The translations under genes and the position numbers were made by a program. Shown here piece by piece: positions 18,529 through 26,626 of a DNA stretch of 64,000 nt. Location of the stretch: the NCBI GenBank assembly GCA_040387555.1, contig JAZKDO010000005.1:372001-436000 (forward strand). The letters are read 5' to 3'. The number at the start of each line of letters is the position of its first letter. Position 1 is the stretch's first letter. Source of the DNA: UBA4416 sp040387555 (GTDB lineage Bacteria; Bacteroidota; Bacteroidia; B-17B0; Aurantibacillaceae). Below the pieces are notes generated by a model, which saw only the letters and a program-made list of their open reading frames with translations, ran no database searches and had not been told where the DNA came from.

Positions 18529-19848
18529 ATGGATAATTATATCAGAATTGAAGAATTATATAGATTGTTTATTGCATGTGGTCAGAAAATATCAACTGAT
18601 ACAAGAAAGATAGAGCAGGGCTCCATCTTTTTTGCTTTAAAAGGAGATACCTTTGATGCAAATGCCTTTGCTCAAAGTGCTATTAAAGCAGGCTGTCGAT
18701 GGGCGGTTATTGATAGCGCTGATATGAAACATATCCCAAATACCATTTTAGTAAAAGATGTTCTTAATACCTTGCAGGAATTAGCAAAATACCATCGTCA
18801 ACAATTAAAAATTCCGGTGATAGGTATTACGGGAAGCAACGGGAAGACAACAAACAAGGAACTGATTCATGCTGTGTTGTCAAAAAAATATAATACTTAT
18901 GCTACAAAAGGAAATCTTAATAACCATATTGGTGTTCCGTTAACTTTATTGGCAATAAATCAAGAGCATGAAATTGCTATAGTGGAAATGGGCGCAAATC
19001 ATCAGGGCGAAATTGCAATGCTTTCTGAGATAGCAGACCCTGATTTTGGTTTAATTACCAATATTGGTAAAGCCCATTTAGAAGGGTTTGGTGGAGAAGA
19101 AGGAGTAAAAAAAGGAAAGGCCGAATTATATAAATATTTAGAGCGAAAAAATGCTAAAATATTTATAAATGGAGATGATCCAGTATTGATGGGATTAAGT
19201 AATGACCTTTCTAAGATTTTTTATGGGAACAGTATGCAATTTGATGTTCATGGAGAAATTTATTCTAATTCAGAATTTGTTGAATTTAAATGGAATGTAA
19301 TGAATCAGTCATTGAATGCAGAGCCGATTATAAAAACAAAAATGTTTGGACATTATAACTATATTAATTTATTATGTGCAGTATGCATTGGTAATTATTT
19401 TGGAGTTAAAAAAGAAAAAATTAATTCAGCATTAGAGAATTATACTCCTGAAATGAATCGCTCACAAGTACTGAAAAAAAATACAAACGCAATAATTCTT
19501 GATGCTTACAATGCTAACCCAAGCAGTATGAATCTTGCCATTGAAAATTTTGATAAGCAATCTTTAGTTAAAAAAGTGCTAATTCTTGGAGATATGTTTG
19601 AATTGGGAGAGTATAGTAGCAAAGAGCATTCTGTTGTTTTAAACCAGCTAACTAAAACTAAAATTAATCAAGTATTTCTTGTAGGAGTACAATTTTCTTT
19701 ACTTAAAAATCAATTCCCGAACTATCATTTTTTTCTTACGATTGAGGAATTAAAAAAATATCTTCTTGCTGCTGAGATAGTTGATTCTACTGTGCTCATA
19801 AAAGGTTCTCGAGGAATGCAATTAGAGAAAATTGTAGATTGTTTGTAG
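18529..19848 (+). CDS. murF: UDP-N-acetylmuramoyl-tripeptide--D-alanyl-D-alanine ligase
   Basis: Adds D-Ala-D-Ala to UDP-MurNAc-tripeptide, the last cytoplasmic step of peptidoglycan precursor synthesis. The 439 residues show the Mur ligase plan: an N-terminal substrate domain (STDTRKIEQGSIFFALKG), the ATP loop GITGSNGKTTNKELI near residue 100, EMGANHQGEIAMLSEI and the lysine-containing segment downstream, and a C-terminal domain with LDAYNANPSSM and LGDMFELGEYS, diagnostic of MurF. It follows gldJ as in related genomes but is separated from it by a terminator hairpin. Confidence 0.95.
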   Translation: MDNYIRIEELYRLFIACGQKISTDTRKIEQGSIFFALKGDTFDANAFAQSAIKAGCRWAVIDSADMKHIPNTILVKDVLNTLQELAKYHRQQLKIPVIGITGSNGKTTNKELIHAVLSKKYNTYATKGNLNNHIGVPLTLLAINQEHEIAIVEMGANHQGEIAMLSEIADPDFGLITNIGKAHLEGFGGEEGVKKGKAELYKYLERKNAKIFINGDDPVLMGLSNDLSKIFYGNSMQFDVHGEIYSNSEFVEFKWNVMNQSLNAEPIIKTKMFGHYNYINLLCAVCIGNYFGVKKEKINSALENYTPEMNRSQVLKKNTNAIILDAYNANPSSMNLAIENFDKQSLVKKVLILGDMFELGEYSSKEHSVVLNQLTKTKINQVFLVGVQFSLLKNQFPNYHFFLTIEELKKYLLAAEIVDSTVLIKGSRGMQLEKIVDCL

Positions 19849-19891
19849 CAATTTTTTTGTTAAATTATTCGCAAACCAATTTATAATTCGC

Positions 19892-19899
19892 TAAGTTTG
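19892..19899 (+). promoter_or_regulatory. -7 box of the exported T9SS protein gene
   Basis: TAAGTTTG, an exact TAnnTTTG match, 33 nt before the ATG at 19933. It overlaps the in-frame GTG at 19897, which therefore cannot be the start. Confidence 0.45.
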
Positions 19900-19932
19900 T
19901 GTCAATGTTGTTTAATTAAAAAACCAAAAATC

Positions 19933-21852
19933 ATGAAAAAACAGTTACTATTATCCACTGGCATCTTTATTTCGGGATTGTTATGTGCGCAGGTTGCCGG
20001 TAAAGCAACTAAAATTCCCTTACATCTTGCTAATAAAGCAGTTTTAAGTACCAAGAGAATAGACGATAAGATTATTAACTCTAGTTTGCCATTTCAAACT
20101 ACTGTTCAAATTAACAATGCAAAAAGAACCACTTCATTAACTGAAAATGTTTTGGGAAGTACTTACTATGATTTCCAATCTAATAGTAGTGTTGGTGATA
20201 GAATTGTTTTAAACGCAGACGGATCAATTGCCGCTTGCTGGACTTTTGAAGGAGCAGCTGATGGCGGCACTTATGCAAATAGAGGAACTGGCTACGCATA
20301 TTATAATGGTTCTGCGTGGACTTCTCCTCCAGCAACAAGAGTTGAGAATGCTCGAGTTGGATGGGGAAACATAGTTAATACACGCTCTGGTAAAGAGTTA
20401 ATATTATCTCATAATGGTACTGCTGAATTGTCACATATGGCTTCAAGACCGTCTAAAGGAACAGGAGCATGGTCAAACAGTACATCTTTTATTACAAATG
20501 TACCAGGCGGAAACTGGTGGCCAAGAATGGTTTCATCTTCTCCAACGGGAGGTGATACGCTTTATTCAATTTCGATTAGTTACCCTGGTTCTCCTTATAA
20601 TGGATTAGATGCAGCTTTATTATTTTCCCGTTCAACAAATGCTGGAGCTACATGGGATATACAAAATCAGCAACCTACAGGGTTTACATCTGATAATTAC
20701 TTAGGGTTCGGTGGAGATGCTTACGCTATAACAGCTAAAGGAAGTACAGTGGCCATAGTTGCCGGAGATTCCGATTCTGATATTGGCTTAGCTAAATCAA
20801 CGGATGGTGGAGTAACCTGGACTTATAAAACAATTTATAAATTCCCGATACCATTATGGGATTATACTACTACAATTTCAGACGTTGATGGTGATAATGT
20901 GCCAGATACAATTTCTTCAAACGATGGAGTTTTTGCTATAGCGTTAGATAATAATGGAAAAGCTTACGTAAGTTATGGAGCTTACCGTTTATTACATGAT
21001 GATCCATCTACAGGATATAGTTATTTCCCATATACAGATGGGTTATATTTATGGGATGAATCTATGCCACAAAATGCAGGTGGTGTTATCGTTGCCGGAA
21101 TGGAAGATTTGGGTGAGCAGGGTACTATTTATTTCCCAACACCATCCGCAGATATGTTACCATTTGGAAGTTTTTATTCTTCTTTAACGTCATTTAGTAA
21201 TATGGCATTTGATGCAAATAATGTAATGTATTTAACTTATAGTTCAGTGGTAGATAGTTTGCTTGCTTTTACAGATGACCCAAAGTTAGTAAGACACGTT
21301 TACGTTATGAAATCACTTGATTTTGGTGCAAATTGGAGTGTTCCAAAGGATATCGTTCCCTCTTTTGCTGTAGCCTACGAAGGAATGTACGCTTCTTTAG
21401 CAAAAACTGTCGATGCAAATATCCATTTAATTTACCAAAGAGATTTCTATCCTGGATATAGTGTTCCACCAGCTACTGGTACTGACCCTGATGCTGAAAA
21501 CATAGATAGTCCAAGTGATATTATTTATGTTAAATTGCCGGTAAGTGAAATTTCCAATCCAATTCCTACAGCTATTAAAGCTGAAAGTTCTGTAGTGAGT
21601 AAATTAAACTTCTACCCTAATCCAACTTCAACAAATGGTACTATCGAAGTTGTTTTAAATGAGAATTCGAAAATGGATATATCTATTTTAAATTCTGTTG
21701 GGCAAACAGTTTACTCTACTATGTTATCGGGTAATTCCGGTATCAACAGAGTTGAGCTTAACTTAAACAATTTAAGTTCTGGTCTATATTTCTATCAGGT
21801 AAAATTAGAAGGTAGCAAAGCTATCACTAAGAAATTTGCTATAGAAAAATAA
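19933..21852 (+). CDS. T9SS-exported protein with Asp-box (BNR) propeller-like body
   Basis: A 639-residue protein. The start at 19933 gives a signal peptide (MKKQLLLSTGIFISGLLCAQ); the frame opens 12 codons earlier but over a -7 box. The body carries sialidase-type Asp-box phrases (STNAGATWDIQ, STDGGVTWTYK, SLDFGANWSVP) spaced along about residues 230-490, suggesting a beta-propeller. There is one calcium-type DVDGDNVPDT. The last 80 residues are a type A sorting domain (LNFYPNPTSTNG ... LSSGLYFYQVKLEG), so PorU-PorV should process and expose it on the surface. No sialidase catalytic FRIP motif is seen, so an enzymatic role is not supported. Confidence 0.85.
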   Translation: MKKQLLLSTGIFISGLLCAQVAGKATKIPLHLANKAVLSTKRIDDKIINSSLPFQTTVQINNAKRTTSLTENVLGSTYYDFQSNSSVGDRIVLNADGSIAACWTFEGAADGGTYANRGTGYAYYNGSAWTSPPATRVENARVGWGNIVNTRSGKELILSHNGTAELSHMASRPSKGTGAWSNSTSFITNVPGGNWWPRMVSSSPTGGDTLYSISISYPGSPYNGLDAALLFSRSTNAGATWDIQNQQPTGFTSDNYLGFGGDAYAITAKGSTVAIVAGDSDSDIGLAKSTDGGVTWTYKTIYKFPIPLWDYTTTISDVDGDNVPDTISSNDGVFAIALDNNGKAYVSYGAYRLLHDDPSTGYSYFPYTDGLYLWDESMPQNAGGVIVAGMEDLGEQGTIYFPTPSADMLPFGSFYSSLTSFSNMAFDANNVMYLTYSSVVDSLLAFTDDPKLVRHVYVMKSLDFGANWSVPKDIVPSFAVAYEGMYASLAKTVDANIHLIYQRDFYPGYSVPPATGTDPDAENIDSPSDIIYVKLPVSEISNPIPTAIKAESSVVSKLNFYPNPTSTNGTIEVVLNENSKMDISILNSVGQTVYSTMLSGNSGINRVELNLNNLSSGLYFYQVKLEGSKAITKKFAIEK

Positions 21853-21871
21853 GAATTGATCCAAACTTTAT

Positions 21872-21900
21872 AAAAGGCTGCCTGATAAGGCAGCCTTTTT
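21872..21900 (+). terminator. Intrinsic terminator
   Basis: A perfect 12-bp stem (21872-21883 with 21888-21899), a GATA loop and a T run, 19 nt after the stop of the T9SS cargo gene. Confidence 0.92.
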
Positions 21901-21944
21901 TTGTAAAAAAAAACGATTTTTCTTTTTTAGAATAGAAAAAATTA

Positions 21945-21952
21945 TATCTTTG
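21945..21952 (+). promoter_or_regulatory. -7 box of tRNA-Pro
   Basis: TATCTTTG, the most typical Bacteroidota -7 sequence, 48 nt upstream of the tRNA. No clear TTTG -33 element lies at the right spacing. Confidence 0.55.
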
Positions 21953-21999
21953 CACTCTAATTTTTTATAAGATGCTATTATAATCATTTTATTTAAAAG

Positions 22000-22073
22000 C
22001 GGGGTGTAGCGTAGCCCGGTATCGCGCCACGTTTGGGACGTGGAGGCCGTCAGTTCGAATCTGGCCACCCCGA
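22000..22073 (+). tRNA. tRNA-Pro(TGG)
   Basis: A full cloverleaf of 74 nt. The acceptor stem CGGGGTG (22000-22006) pairs with CACCCCG (22066-22072). The anticodon stem CCACG/CGTGG encloses the loop TTTGGGA with anticodon TGG at 22034-22036, and the T arm is GTCAG-TTCGAAT-CTGGC. The discriminator base is A. The CCA end is not encoded (CAA follows), so it must be added post-transcriptionally. It stands alone between two terminators. Confidence 0.97.
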
Positions 22074-22075
22074 CA

Positions 22076-22104
22076 AAAGCTTCACAGTAATGTGAGGCTT
22101 TTTT
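22076..22104 (+). terminator. Terminator of tRNA-Pro
   Basis: An 11-bp stem (22076-22086 with 22091-22101, one G-T pair), a GTAA loop and six Ts, starting 3 nt after the tRNA. Confidence 0.9.
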
Positions 22105-22161
22105 GTTTCCTGTAATTACATTATTATGTGGATACTACCGCTAACAACCTCGGTAGGCATT

Positions 22162-22575
22162 TTATTTAATTAGCCTTTCTTTTGAAACAAAAGTGTTTTC
22201 GAGAGATAAAGATAGTAACCAATCTATAGCTTCCTGTTTTTCTGTAAAAGCATGAAATGGATAAGGAGACCTTTGGAAGGTATTAATAAATTCAATGGCG
22301 AATTTATAAAAACTATTTTTAACCAATGCGGCTGTGCCTTTGAGATAAGGCATGTTATTTATATCAGATACAATCCGTTTGCCTTCATTTGTTATGTTGA
22401 CTCCTGTCCTTATATCGGATAAAGTAAAATAAGGTTTGTTTCCGCTTACCTTTTCCGCACATGAAATAAGTTCTCTTATTTCCGGAAAACCTAGTTCAAC
22501 ATCTGCTTCATAGGTTAAATAAACTATTGGATCCTTATAGATTATGGTGGCATAAGGAAGATTGATCTCGGACAT
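22162..22575 (-). CDS. SpoIIAA/STAS-like small protein
   Basis: A 137-residue soluble protein with an alternating strand-helix pattern: YATIIYKDPIVYLTYEADVEL, then ELISCAEKVSGNKPYFTLSDIR, then the FHAFTEKQEAIDWLL ending. It resembles the SpoIIAA-like (STAS fold) family of Bacteroidota in which a helix near residue 80 begins after a Ser/Asn-rich turn. A phosphorylatable serine cannot be assigned with certainty. STAS proteins are common targets of SpoIIE phosphatases, and two are encoded in this window, but no linkage is visible. Confidence 0.55.
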   Translation of the reverse strand: MSEINLPYATIIYKDPIVYLTYEADVELGFPEIRELISCAEKVSGNKPYFTLSDIRTGVNITNEGKRIVSDINNMPYLKGTAALVKNSFYKFAIEFINTFQRSPYPFHAFTEKQEAIDWLLSLSLENTFVSKERLIK

Positions 22576-22748
22576 GGATTTACAAAATGAATAAAATTAT
22601 TTTTAAAATTAACGAAATTATTAAGAATGCAAATTTTTTCCTTTCTCTTCCTTGAAAACACTGCTATTTTAAGTAATGCTACAATTTATAGCAACAACAT
22701 GCCTGATATTTCATTTAGATTTGTAAAAGATTTGGGATTGTTATCAAG

Positions 22749-22776
22749 TTGTTAACCAAGCTCAATATTAAAATTG
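22749..22776 (+). promoter_or_regulatory. Weak candidate promoter of recA
   Basis: TTG at 22749-22751, a 17-nt spacer and TAAAATTG at 22769-22776 (one mismatch to TAnnTTTG), 26 nt before the recA ATG. No LexA-like palindrome was recognised. Confidence 0.3.
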
Positions 22777-22801
22777 TAACTTAAAACTATAAATAGAAAT
22801 C

Positions 22802-23851
22802 ATGGCAAAAAAGACAGAAGAAACTATTGAAACTGTAGACAGAAAAGCAGTAGGTAGCGAAAAATTAAAGGCTTTACAATTGACTTTAGATAAGTTGGAA
22901 AAAACTTATGGTAAAGGAACTATAATGAAATTAGGAGATAGCGTTGTTGAGCCAATGGATTCTATTTCTACCGGATCTTTAGGGTTGAATATAGCTTTAG
23001 GTATCGGTGGATTACCAAGAGGCCGTGTGGTTGAAATTTACGGCCCTGAATCATCAGGTAAAACAACTTTGGCAATTCATGCTATTGCCAGTGTGCAGCG
23101 TGCCGGTGGAATTGCAGCTATTATTGATGCGGAACACGCATTTGATCGTTTTTATGCGGAAAAGCTTGGAGTGGATACTAAAAGTTTATTAATCTCTCAA
23201 CCGGATAATGGTGAACAGGCATTGGAAATTGCTGATAACCTGATCCGTTCTGGAGCTGTGGATATTGTTGTGATTGATTCAGTAGCGGCATTGACTCCTA
23301 AAGCAGAGATTGAAGGTGAAATGGGTGATAGTAGAATGGGTTTACAAGCCCGTTTAATGAGTCAGGCACTGCGTAAATTGACTGGTACGATCAATAAAAC
23401 AGGATGCTGCTGTATTTTCATAAATCAATTACGTGAGAAGATTGGGGTGATGTTTGGTAATCCTGAAACAACAACAGGTGGTAACGCTCTTAAATTTTAT
23501 GCTTCAGTACGCTTAGATATTAGAAGAATCAGCCAGATTAAAGATGGTGATGTGGTTACGGGTAATCGTACCCGTGTAAAAGTTATTAAAAACAAACTGG
23601 CACCTCCTTTCCGTATGGCAGAATTTGATATCGTTTTTGGTGAAGGAATTAGCAAAGTAGGTGAGATCATTGATATCGGTGTGGAAAAAAATATAATTAA
23701 GAAGAGTGGTTCATGGTTTAGCTACGATGAAACTAAATTAGGACAAGGAAGGGATTCTGTAAAAGCAATTTTTGCTGAAAACCCTGATCTTGCTCAGGAA
23801 ATTGAAGATAAAATCATTGCCGTTTTAGCAGAAGAAGCTGCAAACGCATAA
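22802..23851 (+). CDS. recA: Recombinase RecA
   Basis: DNA-dependent ATPase for homologous recombination and the SOS response. The 349 residues are of normal length. Signatures are the Walker A loop GPESSGKTTLAIH near residue 80, VIDSVAALTPKAEIEGEMGD with the Walker B region, the L2-region FINQLREKIGVMFGNPETTTGGNALKFYAS (positions about 200-230), and GEIIDIGVEKNIIKKSGSWFSY. The short C-terminal tail (IEDKIIAVLAEEAANA) lacks the long acidic tail seen in some phyla. It is monocistronic with a terminator 19 nt after the stop. Confidence 0.98.
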   Translation: MAKKTEETIETVDRKAVGSEKLKALQLTLDKLEKTYGKGTIMKLGDSVVEPMDSISTGSLGLNIALGIGGLPRGRVVEIYGPESSGKTTLAIHAIASVQRAGGIAAIIDAEHAFDRFYAEKLGVDTKSLLISQPDNGEQALEIADNLIRSGAVDIVVIDSVAALTPKAEIEGEMGDSRMGLQARLMSQALRKLTGTINKTGCCCIFINQLREKIGVMFGNPETTTGGNALKFYASVRLDIRRISQIKDGDVVTGNRTRVKVIKNKLAPPFRMAEFDIVFGEGISKVGEIIDIGVEKNIIKKSGSWFSYDETKLGQGRDSVKAIFAENPDLAQEIEDKIIAVLAEEAANA

Positions 23852-23870
23852 TTTTTAAGATTTTTGTTTG

Positions 23871-23907
23871 AAAATCCATCATTGCTTTTGCTTTGATGGA
23901 TTTTTTT
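23871..23907 (+). terminator. Terminator of recA
   Basis: An 11-bp stem (23871-23881 with 23894-23904), a 12-nt loop and a run of seven Ts. Confidence 0.85.
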
Positions 23908-23909
23908 AT

Positions 23910-24252
23910 TTAAGGAATAGTTAATTTGAAATATAAATTTATTCAACGCCTTTTCACGGGTGTTAAATCAGGAAATATATTTTTAAGAAGTCTATAGCTT
24001 CCTAAATTCCCCGACCCCTTTTTTCTAAGGACCTGCCCCATGATGATTAATTAGCGATGACTTGCTAACTGACTTGATTTGATGTTTACCAATAAATGCA
24101 GATTCACAAAGAGAATTATCAAAAGTTTCATTATCAGGCGGCACCTATTTTATTACCCTTAATTTTTCAGAAAAAGCAGTATCAAAAACCCTTTTTTATT
24201 GATAGATAGTGTAACTTTGCCGCTTGTATAAGTTATAAGTAAAAATCGTTTT
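23910..24252. other. Gene-poor stretch between recA and the MORN-repeat gene
   Basis: There is no recognised gene or RNA here. The only notable content is a 39-codon minus-strand frame (24025-24144, GTG start directly after a stop codon), whose residues (DNETFDNSLCESAFIGKHQ...) are less biased to Lys/Asn/Ile/Phe than random AT-rich frames, and the -7 box of the next gene at 24212. The frame could be the tail of a decayed gene. I cannot name its family. Confidence 0.35.
24212..24219 (+). promoter_or_regulatory. -7 box of the MORN-mnmA unit
   Basis: TAACTTTG, an exact TAnnTTTG match, 33 nt before the ATG at 24253. Confidence 0.5.
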
Positions 24253-25053
24253 ATGAATAAGTATAATTTTTTGGCATTTTCTTTTTTTATCAGCGTGTTT
24301 GCATTTGCTCAAACACAAACTGATGCCAACGGAAAAAAGCAAGGGTATTGGCGAAAAAAGGATGATAAAACTTCTAAGTTAGTTTACGAGGGTTTATTCA
24401 AAGATGATAAGCCACAAGGGATATTTAAATATTATTATCCTCATGATACTATTAAGGCTATCATGAATTTTAGACAGGATGGAAAAATTGCTTACTCAAC
24501 CCTGTTTCATCCAACCGGAAAAAAAATGGCATATGGAAAATATATTGGAGAGGATAAAGATTCTGTATGGACATACTACGATGAAAAAGCAACTTTAATT
24601 TCTAGAGAAAATTTTGCAAAGGGAAAAAAAGAAGGAATGGAATACGTTTATTTTCCGGATGGTGTTGTTAGTGAAGAAAGAAAATATAAAGTCGGTTTGA
24701 TGGACGGACCTTATAAATTATATTATGATAAGGCTTTAGTAAAAAGCGAAGGCGTTTATTTAAATGGAAAGCTGGAAGGTAAAAATGTTTTTTATTTTCC
24801 AAATGGCATAACAGCAGCCATTGGTTACTATAAAAACGGAGTAAAAACCGGGCCCTGGATTTATCGCGATAAAGCCGGAAATATAAAAGAGAAAGAGTTG
24901 TATAAACAGAATGGCGAATTAGCAAACAAAAAAGAAACGGAAGCATTCTTTAGTAAGAATAAAACTACTGATGAAAAACCAAAAACAACCGGCACAAAAA
25001 CGGTTACACCGAAAACTGGAACTAAAGCCACTTCAAAACCGGCAAAAAAATAA
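24253..25053 (+). CDS. Exported MORN-repeat (YwqK-like) protein
   Basis: A 266-residue protein with a signal peptide (YNFLAFSFFISVFAFAQ) and at least seven repeats of the MORN type (GKKQGYWRKKD, YEGLFKDDKPQGIFKYYY, GKKEGMEYVYFPDG, VGLMDGPYKLYY, NGKLEGKNVFYFPNG, NGVKTGPWIYRD). The C-terminus is a Thr/Lys/Pro-rich tail of about 35 residues. Database names such as 'YwqK antitoxin' are attached to these repeats, but no toxin gene is adjacent here. It probably acts as a periplasmic or envelope scaffold. It is 5 nt from mnmA and likely cotranscribed with it. Confidence 0.8.
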   Translation: MNKYNFLAFSFFISVFAFAQTQTDANGKKQGYWRKKDDKTSKLVYEGLFKDDKPQGIFKYYYPHDTIKAIMNFRQDGKIAYSTLFHPTGKKMAYGKYIGEDKDSVWTYYDEKATLISRENFAKGKKEGMEYVYFPDGVVSEERKYKVGLMDGPYKLYYDKALVKSEGVYLNGKLEGKNVFYFPNGITAAIGYYKNGVKTGPWIYRDKAGNIKEKELYKQNGELANKKETEAFFSKNKTTDEKPKTTGTKTVTPKTGTKATSKPAKK

Positions 25054-25058
25054 TTAAG

Positions 25059-26165
25059 ATGAGTAAGCGCGGAAAAGTATTAGTGGCAATGAGTGGCGGG
25101 ATCGATAGTTCGGTGGCAGCTATGATGTTACATGAACAAGGATACGAAGTTATTGGTATCACTATGAAAACCTGGGACTATGAGACTTCCGGAAGCAGTA
25201 AAAAAGAAACCGGGTGCTGCAGTCTTGACAGCATAAATGATGCTCGTTCAATGGCGGTTACCTTTGGTTTTCCACATTATATTTTAGATATACGCGCTGA
25301 GTTTGGTGACCATATTATTAATAATTTTGTTGAGGAATACCTTGCAGGCCGTACTCCAAATCCTTGTGTGTTGTGCAACACTCATATTAAATGGGAGGCC
25401 TTATTGAAACGGGCTGATATGTTGGATTGTGAATTTATAGCGACAGGACATTACGCACAATTAAGAGAAGAAAATAATCGTAAAATTATTTTTAAGGGGG
25501 TTGATCAAACAAAGGATCAAACTTATGTGCTTTGGGGATTAGGACAGGATAGTTTACAAAGGACTATGTTTCCTTTAGGTGGTTATAAAAAGCCGGAGAT
25601 TAAACAAATGGCAAAAGATGCCGGATTTATAGATCTTGCCAACAAAAGCGAGAGCTATGATATTTGTTTTGTGCCTGATAATGATTATCGCGCGTTTTTG
25701 AAACATCGTTTACCAAATCTGGAAGCAAGTGTTGAGGGCGGTGATTATATTTTTAAAGGAAAAAAAGTTGGAACGCATCGTGGTTACCCGTTTTATACCA
25801 TTGGGCAAAGAAAAGGCTTGGATTTGGCTATGGGTGATCCTGTTTTTGTGAAGGAAATTATTCCTGAAACCAATACTGTAATTTTGGGAGATCTTGAAGA
25901 TTTAAAAGAAATGGAGATTAATGTGCGCGATTTTAATTTAATTAAATATGAATCTTTGCCACAAGACTATGTCGCTTTAACCAAAATTCGTTATAAAGAT
26001 GCTGGTCGTTTAAGTACAATCAATACTGTTGGTGATAAGTTAAATATCATTTTTCATGAATCAGCTACGGGTATTGCTCCTGGTCAAAGCGCAGTGGTTT
26101 ATGAAGGCGACGACTTGATAGGCGGAGGATTTATCGATAGGAAACCTTTTATCAATTTACAGTAA
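25059..26165 (+). CDS. mnmA: tRNA 2-thiouridine(34) synthase MnmA
   Basis: Adenylates and thiolates U34 of tRNA-Lys, -Glu and -Gln. The 368 residues show the PP-loop AMSGGIDSSVAAMML, the first catalytic Cys in PNPCVLCNTHIKWEALL, GHYAQL, DQTYVLWGL, the second Cys in ESYDICFVPD, and the C-terminal barrel domain with FYTIGQRKGL and IAPGQSAVVYEGD. The length is normal. It is second in a two-gene unit behind the MORN protein gene, which lies 5 nt upstream; no functional link between the two is known to me. Confidence 0.96.
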   Translation: MSKRGKVLVAMSGGIDSSVAAMMLHEQGYEVIGITMKTWDYETSGSSKKETGCCSLDSINDARSMAVTFGFPHYILDIRAEFGDHIINNFVEEYLAGRTPNPCVLCNTHIKWEALLKRADMLDCEFIATGHYAQLREENNRKIIFKGVDQTKDQTYVLWGLGQDSLQRTMFPLGGYKKPEIKQMAKDAGFIDLANKSESYDICFVPDNDYRAFLKHRLPNLEASVEGGDYIFKGKKVGTHRGYPFYTIGQRKGLDLAMGDPVFVKEIIPETNTVILGDLEDLKEMEINVRDFNLIKYESLPQDYVALTKIRYKDAGRLSTINTVGDKLNIIFHESATGIAPGQSAVVYEGDDLIGGGFIDRKPFINLQ

Positions 26166-26190
26166 ATCGGGAAAATTGAAAAATCATTAT

Positions 26191-26227
26191 AAAAAACCTG
26201 CCTGAAATCTTTCGGCGGGTTTTTTTA
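26191..26227 (+). terminator. Terminator of mnmA
   Basis: A stem of A/T flanks and AACCTGCC/GGCGGGTT with a G-T pair and one mismatch, then seven Ts. It starts about 25 nt after the stop. Confidence 0.8.
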
Positions 26228-26240
26228 CCAGCATTTTCTA

Positions 26241-26285
26241 AAACCAACCAGTTAATTGGAAAAACCAACCAGTTACCAATTGGTT
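26241..26285 (+). repeat. Direct repeat with 21-bp period plus palindrome, operator-like
   Basis: AAACCAACCAGTTA occurs at 26241-26254 and again, identical, at 26262-26275, so the period is exactly 21 bp or two helical turns. The second copy runs into the palindrome ACCAATTGGT (26275-26284). The element sits 66-110 nt before the ATG of the small membrane peptide gene and just after the mnmA terminator, where an activator site would lie. Confidence 0.6.
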
Positions 26286-26350
26286 CCAACCTTATGTTTT
26301 ATTATCTGTATAATCATTTAGAATTCAATAACAATCTAAATCTATACGTT

Positions 26351-26560
26351 ATGAAAACATCAAACTCTCCATTTAAAAACAACTCCGCATCCTTTTTAAT
26401 TTGTGTTGTAATGTTAGTCATTTACAATTCAGCTTCTGCTCAAAATAAATTAGCTTCTATTGTTACCTCTGAAAATTTTTGCTTTTTGTTACCAGTTGTC
26501 TGTGTGTTAGGATTAGCAATATTTTTAATGACTGCTTTCCTGAAACAAAAGAATCATTGA
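26351..26560 (+). CDS. Small exported or membrane peptide, 69 residues
   Basis: The ATG at 26351 (MKTSNSPFKNN) is preferred over the frame opening at 26294, because the extension would put a hydrophilic leader before the signal-like segment. Residues 15-30 (FLICVVMLVIYNSASA) look like a signal peptide with an ASA cleavage site. Cleavage would leave a 39-residue product whose second half is a single hydrophobic helix (FCFLLPVVCVLGLAIFLMTAFL) with a short basic tail KQKNH. I recognise no family. It has its own terminator and an operator-like repeat upstream, which supports a real, regulated gene. Confidence 0.6.
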   Translation: MKTSNSPFKNNSASFLICVVMLVIYNSASAQNKLASIVTSENFCFLLPVVCVLGLAIFLMTAFLKQKNH

Positions 26561-26591
26561 ATTGCTGTTTGTGTTTGTGTTTTGTTTGTGG

Positions 26592-26626
26592 AAAACCCCG
26601 ATTGAATTTGATTCAGTCGGGGTTTT
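26592..26626. terminator. Bidirectional terminator
   Basis: A 16-bp stem (26592-26607 with 26611-26626, one G-T pair) and a TTG loop, shared by the small peptide gene and the convergent M20 peptidase gene whose stop lies at its edge. Confidence 0.88.

Noticed and set aside
24253..25053. Toxin-antitoxin function for the MORN-repeat protein
   Set aside because: The 'YwqK antitoxin' label comes from database naming; no toxin-like gene is adjacent and the next gene is mnmA.
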